DNA from: an uncultured Saprospiraceae bacterium
GTDB lineage: Bacteria > Bacteroidota > Bacteroidia > Chitinophagales > Saprospiraceae
DNA length: 6,242 bases
Reading direction: 5' to 3'
Assembly: GCA_937930625.1 (NCBI GenBank)
Contig: CALHBW010000509.1
Location: 1 to 6,242 of the forward strand
Shown: piece by piece, positions 1 to 4,888 of the stretch
How the letters are laid out: every line of letters starts with the position of its first letter
Numbering within the stretch: the first letter of the stretch is position 1
Notes under the pieces: generated by a model
What the model was told of the DNA's origin: nothing
The model's database searches: none
What the model saw: only the letters and a program-made list of their open reading frames with translations
Position numbers and translations under genes: made by a program

Positions 1-1883
1 ACATAATTCGGCGTGATTTCTATGGCTTGTACGAAGCCGCTTGTGCCTGTACCGAGTGTTCCCCAATTGCTACCGTTCCATGTAGCGATTCGGCTGGCAA
101 AATTGCCACCTGCGGAAGCAAAATTTCCACCAACATAAACGACATCATTTTCATCAATATCAATCGAACGAATTTCATTGCCCGTACCTGTGACGCCTGT
201 TCCACCATCTGTTAGTACTGACCATGTATTGCCGCTATACAGTGCGATATTATTGGCGGTGATACCATTAGCTTGCACGAATGTACCGCCGACATATACG
301 CCGTCATTAGAATCGACTGCGATAGCGAGTACGGGTCCGTCTGTGCCACTGCCCAGTGCTTGCCACGCACTGCCATTCCAACGTGCGATGTTGTTGGCAC
401 TCACACCACCAATTTCTGTAAAATTCCCCCCTGCGTACAAATCGCCATTAGAATCGAGGGCGAGGGCATAGACAACGCCATTCGCGCCTGTGCTGAGTGT
501 CGTCCAAGCTGCACCATCCCAACAAGCGATATTTTGGGCAGCGGTAGAGCCGCCGACGGTATTGAATAAACCACCAATACAAATGTTGCCGTTATCATCA
601 GCAACTGCGGCATTTACAGTTCCGTCTGTTTCAGTGGCGGGGTCGCACCAATCGCCAACTCCGGCTACCGAAACCGCGCTCGGCGGCGTAAATCCATCTA
701 TCAACTGATAGACCACGCCACTCGAACCATAACCTAAGAAGTATAATTCCTGATTGATGTCTTCACCAAAAGAAGATACAAAGGCTCTCGAACCGTTTTG
801 GTCAACGGCATTGAATAAGAGGGTGCGGTTGGTGCTACCTGTATTTGGGTCGTAATCCAAGAACCAAACTCTGCCCGTCACGTAGTCGGCAAAGACATAT
901 TTTCCGTAAATATCGGGACTGGTACTGCTGATTTCATCGCCTCGATAGACATATCCTCCGGTAATAGACCTATCTCCTTGATTTTGATTATAAACGTAAA
1001 TTGGAGGAGTATGATTGGCAGGCGCAGGCGTAGAAGTGGTGTAAACGACATTCCCCTCGAAGCGATCCCAACCGTAATTACCACCGTTTTCTATCAAATT
1101 AATTTCTTCATATTGATTTTGTCCTACATCACCTGCCCAAAGGAGATTGGTGGAGAGGTCAAAGCTCATTTTCCATGTATTGCGGATGCCCCAAGCATAA
1201 ATTTCGTCGGCACCAGCCACGCCTACAAATGGATTGTCGGGCGGAATGGCATAGCCCGGACAAGCAGTGTTTACATCTATCCGAAGAATGGCTCCGAAAA
1301 GCGTGTTTTTGTTTTGTCCGTTATTCTGAGGGTCGCCGCCACCACCGCCGTCGCCTACCGAAGCGTAGAGATAACCGTCAGGTCCGAAAGTGATTTTACC
1401 ACCATTATGATTTGAATTATTTTGATTTTTTACAAATGCCATGACTTCACAGCCGCTTGAGACATCAGCAATGTTGGGATTCAAAGCATTGACTTGAAAT
1501 CGCTTAATGACAATCTCGACCAATCCACCGGAAAGGTCGGTCATATAGACATAGAAATAGCCATTTTGCTCGTAGTCAGGGTGAAAAGCCAAACCAAGCA
1601 ATCCTTTTTCTTGTCCTGCATTATAGTTGACTTGATTGGTGATATTGAGAAAGGTCGTACTGCTCGTAACTCCTGCATCATTGTCAAATACTTTGATGCG
1701 TCCGGGTTGTTCTACGACAAACAGGCGGTCATCTCCGGGTACGCCTGAGTTTTGAATTTCGACGGGGAATTGAAAGGTGAGATTTGGGAAAGCGTTTTGG
1801 TAGGTGATTTGGGCGAATGATGGGGATACCATAGCTAATAGCAACAAGATGAATGTTGCATTTTTTAATACTTTTAAATACAT
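1..1883 (-). CDS. Secreted PQQ-type sugar (glucose/sorbosone) dehydrogenase with C-terminal propeller repeats, partial
   Basis: The frame is open from the ATG at 1883 to the left edge: 627 codons, C-terminus missing. Residues 1-24 form a signal peptide (Lys-rich start, Leu-rich core, cleavage after SFA before Gln25). Residues about 31-395 match the glucose/sorbosone dehydrogenase propeller fold: GLLGLAFHPDY (94-104, His101 probably being the family's catalytic base), NHNGG (158-162), GPDGYLYASVGDGG (167-180), LRID (200-203), YAWGIRN (229-235), GDVGQNQYEEI (251-261), TGGYVYRG (308-315), FADYVTG (331-337) and SFGEDINQELY (371-381). Known members oxidise sugars or other alcohols using PQQ and calcium in the periplasm or outside the cell; the substrate here cannot be read. 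From residue 427 a second part has four repeats of about 48 residues. A C-terminal secretion-sorting domain may lie beyond the edge (inference). The start is fixed by the signal peptide. The nearest gene upstream is 693 bp away, so it is probably transcribed alone. Confidence 0.9.
   Translation of the reverse strand, partial: MYLKVLKNATFILLLLAMVSPSFAQITYQNAFPNLTFQFPVEIQNSGVPGDDRLFVVEQPGRIKVFDNDAGVTSSTTFLNITNQVNYNAGQEKGLLGLAFHPDYEQNGYFYVYMTDLSGGLVEIVIKRFQVNALNPNIADVSSGCEVMAFVKNQNNSNHNGGKITFGPDGYLYASVGDGGGGGDPQNNGQNKNTLFGAILRIDVNTACPGYAIPPDNPFVGVAGADEIYAWGIRNTWKMSFDLSTNLLWAGDVGQNQYEEINLIENGGNYGWDRFEGNVVYTTSTPAPANHTPPIYVYNQNQGDRSITGGYVYRGDEISSTSPDIYGKYVFADYVTGRVWFLDYDPNTGSTNRTLLFNAVDQNGSRAFVSSFGEDINQELYFLGYGSSGVVYQLIDGFTPPSAVSVAGVGDWCDPATETDGTVNAAVADDNGNICIGGLFNTVGGSTAAQNIACWDGAAWTTLSTGANGVVYALALDSNGDLYAGGNFTEIGGVSANNIARWNGSAWQALGSGTDGPVLAIAVDSNDGVYVGGTFVQANGITANNIALYSGNTWSVLTDGGTGVTGTGNEIRSIDIDENDVVYVGGNFASAGGNFASRIATWNGSNWGTLGTGTSGFVQAIEITPNY
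21..605 (-). repeat. Four protein-level propeller-like repeats in the dehydrogenase C-terminal part
   Basis: Residues about 427-621 contain four diverged repeats built on the pattern D-x-N-[GD]-x-[VIL]-Y-[VA]-G-G-x-F, then N-[NI]-[IL]-A-x-[WY]-[ND]-G, then W-x-x-L-x-T-G. The Gly-Gly pairs fall at residues 437-438, 485-486, 532-533 and 585-586, so the spacing is 48, 47 and 53. The pattern resembles delta-60 (DUF5122) or Rax2-like propeller repeats. The last visible repeat stops close to the window edge, so more copies may follow. The copies have diverged at the DNA level, so this is a protein domain, not a recent tandem duplication. Confidence 0.75.
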
Positions 1884-1911
1884 GCTAATGTGTTTGAATT
1901 ATTTGAAAAAA

Positions 1912-2053
1912 GGCTATCCGTCTAACTTTGCCTAAAGTGAACACTCGTCAGACGAATCACTTTATTCAGTGCGAAATTTTATGAGACAAATCACTAAATT
2001 TCACAAAAACCTTCGTCAGACGAGTAGTATTCCGCAAGCTTAAACGGGTAGCC
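1912..2053. repeat. 142-bp imperfect palindrome (dispersed-repeat type)
   Basis: The outer arms are GGCTATCCGTCTAA (1912-1925) and TTAAACGGGTAGCC (2040-2053), which pair except at two positions. The inner arms are ACTCGTCAGACGAA (1943-1956) and TTCGTCAGACGAGT (2012-2025), complementary except at one position. Each inner arm is built on the 11-bp self-palindrome TCGTCAGACGA. A third nested pair is formed by GTGCGAAATTT (1969 onward) and AAATTTCAC (1996-2004). The element begins 28 bp upstream of the dehydrogenase start codon, so it would be in, or just upstream of, that gene's leader. No coding content; a small non-autonomous repeat is the simplest reading. Confidence 0.7.
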
Positions 2054-2087
2054 AAAAAAAGGAGCTTTGACAATGTTTACAAAACGT

Positions 2088-2390
2088 AGTAGAACGCGGA
2101 TTTGACGGATTATGCGGATGACACAGATTTTTTTATAATTATATTTTTTGGTTCTTGACAAATCCAGCGATAGTTGTTTTTCTCGACTATTTATCAATTT
2201 TTATTTTCTTTAAAATTGGTAAAAAACAGAGATAACCTACTGATTATAAACCTATAAGGTTTTCAAAACCTTATAGGTTTCAGGCAGTGACCTCAATTCA
2301 AAAAACTTTATCACGGAATTTGTCAAAGAACCTATTTTTTTAAATAAAAAAATCCGCATAATCTGCATAATCCGCTAAATCCGTGTTCTA
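2088..2390. repeat. About 300-bp nested imperfect inverted repeat with ~75-80-bp arms
   Basis: The left arm (2088-2166) runs from TAGAACGCGGATTTG through GGATTATGCGGAT and a T-run to GGTTCTTGACAAATCC. The right arm (2315-2390) is its imperfect reverse complement: GGAATTTGTCAAAGAACC, then an A/T-run, then ATCCGCATAATCTGCATAATCCGC and AAATCCGTGTTCTA. The order of blocks is mirrored, so the arms are two inverted copies of one repeat unit that diverged by substitutions and small indels. The 148-bp centre holds the perfect hairpin at 2248-2280 and a weak 7-bp stem (2195-2201 with 2212-2218). No open frame suggests a transposase. Confidence 0.7.
2248..2280. repeat. Perfect 16-bp-arm hairpin
   Basis: AAACCTATAAGGTTTT (2248-2263), one C, then AAAACCTTATAGGTTT (2265-2280) are exactly complementary. 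An RNA stem would open the central bases to make a loop, leaving about 14 pairs. It lies in the centre of the larger inverted repeat. It looks like a common type of Bacteroidota intergenic repeat rather than a gene-specific terminator, because the nearest gene end is about 300 bp away (family resemblance is from memory, not a search). Confidence 0.75.
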
Positions 2391-2427
2391 TTTCAGTTGC
2401 TTTTTTTGCAAAAATTGTCAAAGAACC
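2320..2427. repeat. Exact 13-bp direct repeats flanking the right arm, with an inverted near-copy at 2150
   Basis: TTGTCAAAGAACC occurs at 2320-2332 and again at 2415-2427. A near-copy lies in inverted orientation at 2150-2162 (GGTTCTTGACAA, one base shorter in the T run). The two exact copies bracket the GGATTATGC-rich arm. On the minus strand the motif reads GGTTCTTTGACAA, which resembles the boxA-like antitermination element upstream of ribosomal RNA genes; no rRNA gene is in the window, so this likeness may be accidental. Confidence 0.6.
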
Positions 2428-2519
2428 GAAAAAATAGCTCGATAAATGAGGCACTTAGAAGTAAAGATAACTGCAATATATTGCATTTTCCTAAATTTTA
2501 TTAAAAAATATATTTTTAG

Positions 2520-2584
2520 AAACGTAACACAGACATTCCTGTCTGTGCCTCCCGAAGACAGGCAAGAATGTCTATGTTACGTTT
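2520..2584. repeat. 27-bp-stem hairpin overlapping the phosphatase stop codon; possible terminator
   Basis: Arms 2520-2546 and 2558-2584 pair over 27 positions, with C/A mismatches at 2530/2574 and 2539/2565, one G-T wobble at 2542/2562 and an 11-base loop. The outer ten bases, AAACGTAACA and TGTTACGTTT, pair perfectly. The TAA stop of the PAP2 gene (2577-2579 on the minus strand) and its last two codons lie in the right arm, so the element has become part of the gene end. It could act as the transcription terminator of that gene, but it has no long clean T tract and looks like a dispersed repeat of the ACAGACATTCCTGTCTG type. Confidence 0.75.
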
Positions 2585-3230
2585 TCCAATTCAATAAATT
2601 TTTGTCCAATAATCGGGTAGGAGAGGAGGGGATGCGCGATTGGAGCAGGTAAACGCCCATTGCCACTAAAACGCCGCAAATCGCACCTGCATATACATCC
2701 ATCAGGAAATGTTGTGTCAATACAATTCTGGAAATGCCGACTAATAATGCGATTAAAAAGAAGAGCAATCCCCATGCTTTCTTTTTGATGATTAAGGTCG
2801 CAAAGCAATACAAACTAAAAGCAGATAAGGTATGCCCGGACGGAAAGCTACTCGTTTGGCTGACACTCACGTAAAAATCGGGTATGTAATGAACGTCCTG
2901 ACAGTAATTATCCATCCAATATACAAAACCCGGACGCGGCATTCCGAACAAGGATTTCAAGGCTAAACTAATCACTAAATTCAACACGCCTAATACACCA
3001 ATCAGCAAACTATATCGAAAGCGAACAAAAAGAAAAATCAAAGCCATTACTGCATACACGACCTCTTCACCAAGTCGTGTGATATACACAAAAATGTTGT
3101 CTATAAGAGGTTTGCGCTCTGTTGCAAAATAGAGTACAAATGTTCCTTTCTCATTCGTAAGCAACAGAAACGCACCAACGATTAAGGCAATGAAAAATGG
3201 AATGAAGAAGTATAGGTTTTTCTTTATCAA
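2577..3230 (-). CDS. PAP2-family membrane phosphatase
   Basis: The product has 217 residues and is an integral membrane protein with about six hydrophobic segments (roughly 7-25, 57-70, 73-91, 135-148, 152-170 and 178-197). All three phosphatidic-acid-phosphatase motifs are present and intact: K92-x6-R99-P100, P130-S131-G132-H133, and S167-R168-x5-H174-x3-D178. In this family the second-motif His protonates the leaving group, the third-motif His is the nucleophile and the Asp activates it, with the active site on the periplasmic face. Possible substrates are undecaprenyl pyrophosphate, phosphatidylglycerophosphate, phosphatidate or lipid A phosphate; the sequence does not decide. The start is TTG: the in-frame stop at 3285-3287 is followed by no ATG or GTG, and the next Met is residue 62, inside the membrane region. 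No Shine-Dalgarno sequence is visible. The gene follows the lipoprotein gene by 115 bp, so co-transcription is possible but unproven. Confidence 0.93.
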   Translation of the reverse strand: MIKKNLYFFIPFFIALIVGAFLLLTNEKGTFVLYFATERKPLIDNIFVYITRLGEEVVYAVMALIFLFVRFRYSLLIGVLGVLNLVISLALKSLFGMPRPGFVYWMDNYCQDVHYIPDFYVSVSQTSSFPSGHTLSAFSLYCFATLIIKKKAWGLLFFLIALLVGISRIVLTQHFLMDVYAGAICGVLVAMGVYLLQSRIPSSPTRLLDKNLLNWKT

Positions 3231-3345
3231 TGTTTTACGAGTTGTTGTGTTGATGAATTGATGTGTTTTAGTTAATATTTTATTTTACTCAGTTAGAATT
3301 TTCCTACATTTTTTAATTTTAAATAAAAATATATCGACTGTAAAT

Positions 3346-3993
3346 TTATTCATAGAAATATCCTTTTTTAATATCCCATTTCATATCATAAATTTCTCCA
3401 TCAATGATTATCTGATGTTTAGGTGAATTCCAATAATTACCTTCTTGTGGAATGAACTTAACCTTTGAATTAACAGGAATATTCAATTGGGAAACTCCAT
3501 GATTCGGACAGCCGTAATAAACTGCTTTTTTATCAATTCCCCCACAAATATTATCAAAAGGTTGAAAAGTTTCAGCATCGGCATTGTTTATGGGAATGAT
3601 TAAATGCCCATCGGAATTGACCCACCAGAAATAGACGATGTTTTTTGTTATGAAAAAAGTATCATTAATTTCTCTATACGAATTTAGGTCTATTCTGTTG
3701 GTGAAATCTTGGAAATATTCGACATCAATGCGCTTGTCTCCACAACGTCTATATGTTTTGGCTTTCTTGTAGATTTTATCATTATTCGACACAAAATTAA
3801 ACTTAGTTTTTGTGAAATTCAAAGTGTCATCAATCGGGTCAATGATTCGCTTACCAATTTTGGAGGGATTAATCTTTGTATTGCCAATATCTATAAATTC
3901 ATTTATGTAATCGCAGTTTTTGTACGTAGATTTTTCTGAATAATCACAAGCAATCAAGATGCTTGTTGTTAATATGATTAAGACGATTTTCAT
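3346..3993 (-). CDS. Lipoprotein with a DKNYY-like segment, function unknown
   Basis: The 215-residue product starts with a short lipoprotein signal: Lys2, a hydrophobic run, and the lipobox L13-I14-A15-C16, so Cys16 should be lipidated and the protein anchored in a membrane. Asp17 follows the Cys; the final membrane in Bacteroidota cannot be assigned from this. The middle part (about 113-162) matches the DKNYY pattern: TKNIVYF (116-122), then IPINNADAETFQPF (133-146), then GIDKKAVYYG (152-161). This resembles the family's K-N-x-V-Y-Y, x-A-D-x-x-T-F, D-K-x-x-V-Y-Y order. The role of DKNYY proteins is not established. There are four further Cys (27, 84, 150 and 162), which could form disulfides outside the cytoplasm. 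Five hand-counted lines (3361-3660) gave 98 G+C of 300, lower than the parts of the other genes I counted. The ATG start is fixed by the signal sequence. Confidence 0.85.
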   Translation of the reverse strand: MKIVLIILTTSILIACDYSEKSTYKNCDYINEFIDIGNTKINPSKIGKRIIDPIDDTLNFTKTKFNFVSNNDKIYKKAKTYRRCGDKRIDVEYFQDFTNRIDLNSYREINDTFFITKNIVYFWWVNSDGHLIIPINNADAETFQPFDNICGGIDKKAVYYGCPNHGVSQLNIPVNSKVKFIPQEGNYWNSPKHQIIIDGEIYDMKWDIKKGYFYE

Positions 3994-4028
3994 GTAAAAA
4001 ATTTGTGTTATTGGGTGAACACTCTCTT

Positions 4029-4060
4029 AATGAGATTAATGAAATTTCAATAATCTCATT
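4029..4060. repeat. 32-bp near-perfect palindrome upstream of the lipoprotein gene
   Basis: AATGAGATTA (4029-4038) and TAATCTCATT (4051-4060) are exactly complementary. The centre TGAAATTTCA (4040-4049) is itself palindromic, so the whole block pairs over 16 positions with a single A/A mismatch. It begins 36 bp upstream of the lipoprotein start codon and could be a leader hairpin or an operator for that gene. An 8-bp direct repeat, GTGTTATT, lies on each side (4005-4012 and 4062-4069). It is far from the end of either gene, so a terminator role is unlikely. Confidence 0.6.
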
Positions 4061-4084
4061 CGTGTTATTAGGATGTTTTTTATC

Positions 4085-4118
4085 TTGGAAATAAATGATT
4101 TATACGAAAATAAATTTG
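4085..4118 (+). promoter_or_regulatory. Candidate Bacteroidota-type promoter for the 4294 gene
   Basis: TAAATTTG (4111-4118) fits the Bacteroidota -7 consensus TAnnTTTG, and TTG at 4085-4087 could be the -33 element. The spacing of 23 bp is longer than the usual 19 or so. It would produce a leader of about 170 bases containing the inverted repeat at 4157-4237. In an AT-rich gap such a match can arise by chance. Confidence 0.25.
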
Positions 4119-4156
4119 CTTGAATGATTTTTTTTGTATAGTTTTATCGCAAAATA

Positions 4157-4237
4157 AACGTAAAACGATTTTGTAAATCGTCACGCAAATCAGCCATATT
4201 CAATAAAGCATAACGATTTGCAAAGTCGTTTTACGTT
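4157..4237. repeat. 25-bp inverted repeat with self-palindromic arms
   Basis: The arm at 4157-4181 starts AACGTAAAACGATTTTG and ends TAAATCGT; the arm at 4213-4237 is its reverse complement except at two positions. The spacer is 31 bp. Within each arm a 17-bp core (ACGATTT, three bases, AAATCGT) folds back on itself, perfectly in the left arm and with one mismatch in the right. The element can therefore form either one long hairpin or two short ones. It lies in the divergent gap, 56 bp before the plus-strand ATG, so it is not a terminator of either neighbour. It resembles a dispersed miniature repeat. Confidence 0.7.
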
Positions 4238-4293
4238 CACATCAAATGTAACTAAAATACTAATCATTTTACAAAACATTTAACCAAATTACA

Positions 4294-4779
4294 ATGAGAT
4301 ATTTACTTTTCTTAATTGCGCTATTTTTTGTTGGAAATGCAAATGCACAAACAGAGGCAACTCCGCAACTGGATATTAAAAACGGGTTTTTTACGCCTAA
4401 ATTTTATATTGATGGTCAAAGGGCGAATAAATGGGATTTCACCTATCGAATACATGAAGACGAACAAGCTTTAAGACGCTTCAAAAAAGGTGCAAATTTG
4501 CGAGGTTTGGGATATGGAGTAGGGGCTTTGGGCGCAACGATGCTTATTTTTGAATACGACAGAAGAAAAGAGGATGGCTCTTTCGGCAGAAATTCCGATA
4601 ATATTGCAAATATGGTGCTTTATACGAGTTGGGCATGTATTATAGGCGGTGCGGGGATGTATTACAGAGGTCACTTATGGCAAAAACGAGCAGTTGAGGT
4701 TTATAATGGAGAAGAAGAACAAAGCTCACTCCACCTCGGACCAACACGCGACGGAATGGGACTGACATTGACCTTTTGA
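4294..4779 (+). CDS. Small secreted or envelope protein, function unknown
   Basis: The 161-residue product has a signal peptide (residues 1-18, cleavage after NANA or NAN-A before Gln19). The mature part starts with a polar region up to residue about 69. It includes YRIHEDEQALRRFKKG (51-66), then a Gly-rich hydrophobic stretch (71-86), a charged loop (87-103) and a second hydrophobic stretch (106-123). Then come KRAVEVYN (131-138) and a C-terminal end GMGLTLTF. This order (a D/E-x-x-A-x-x-x-[FY]-K-K segment, two glycine-rich membrane-like helices, a K-x-A-V-x-x-Y-N motif and a beta-strand-like end) is one I associate with small Bacteroidota exported proteins of no known function. The end looks like an outer-membrane strand. 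The leader TTAACCAAATTACA has no Shine-Dalgarno sequence, as usual in this phylum. It stands alone: divergent from the lipoprotein gene and convergent with the permease gene. Confidence 0.82.
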   Translation: MRYLLFLIALFFVGNANAQTEATPQLDIKNGFFTPKFYIDGQRANKWDFTYRIHEDEQALRRFKKGANLRGLGYGVGALGATMLIFEYDRRKEDGSFGRNSDNIANMVLYTSWACIIGGAGMYYRGHLWQKRAVEVYNGEEEQSSLHLGPTRDGMGLTLTF

Positions 4780-4882
4780 AAATTCCAAGCACCAAAAAAC
4801 AAATTCCAAATTCCAAAAGACAAATTCCAATTCAGTATGCTTTAATATTTCATTGGAATTTGTTTTTTGGTGCTTGGAATTT
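4780..4882. terminator. Perfect 30-bp inverted repeat between convergent genes, probable bidirectional terminator
   Basis: Arms 4780-4809 and 4853-4882 are exactly complementary over 30 bp, with a 43-bp spacer. The left arm starts one base after the TGA of the plus-strand gene and the right arm ends six bases before the stop of the minus-strand permease. The stem is AT-rich with an A6/T6 block. The 8-mer AATTCCAA occurs at 4781-4788, 4802-4809, 4809-4816 and 4823-4830, and its complement at 4853-4860 and 4874-4881. A second fold with a short loop (4821-4830 with 4853-4862) therefore competes with the long one. The position suggests termination from both sides; the AATTCCAA-rich content is also typical of dispersed intergenic repeats. 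Confidence 0.75.
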
Positions 4883-4888
4883 ACCAAT

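Larger units (their letters stand above)
1884..2576. other. 693-bp gene-free gap filled with inverted repeats
   Basis: This is the gap between the phosphatase stop and the dehydrogenase start, both on the minus strand. The short frames inside it consist of repeat sequence or are very AT-rich, and I support no gene. It contains an imperfect palindrome (1912-2053), a 300-bp nested inverted repeat (2088-2390) with a perfect hairpin in its loop (2248-2280), an exact 13-bp direct repeat (2320-2332 and 2415-2427), a 14-bp palindrome TGCAATATATTGCA (2472-2485), and part of a long hairpin (2520-2584). I found no good Bacteroidota promoter (TAnnTTTG with an upstream TTG) for the dehydrogenase; its promoter must lie in or beyond the first palindrome. 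Confidence 0.8.

Noticed and set aside
27..708. Several plus-strand and other-frame open frames of 60-100 codons
   Set aside because: They are antisense to, or out of frame with, the dehydrogenase gene, whose frame gives a clear family match over the whole stretch; their products are Cys/Pro/Thr-rich with no domain.
978..1415. 145-codon plus-strand open frame
   Set aside because: It lies opposite the best conserved part of the dehydrogenase (YAWGIRN, GDVGQN motifs) and its product resembles nothing known to me.
301..1740. Change of G+C inside the dehydrogenase gene (about 54 percent at 301-660, about 42 percent at 1381-1740, counted by hand)
   Set aside because: The repeat part is rich in Gly and Ala codons, which raises G+C by itself; this is not enough to claim a foreign origin of the domain.
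1994..2197. 67-codon minus-strand open frame in the gap
   Set aside because: It runs through the repeat arms (GGATTATGC and GGTTCTTGACAA); its basic, Ile-rich product is what such repeats give in any frame.
2088..2390. Insertion sequence or CRISPR-like array
   Set aside because: There is no transposase frame, no regular repeat-spacer order, and only two inverted copies of the unit.
2446..2652. 68-codon plus-strand open frame
   Set aside because: Its middle is the 2520-2584 hairpin translated, and its end is antisense to the PAP2 gene.
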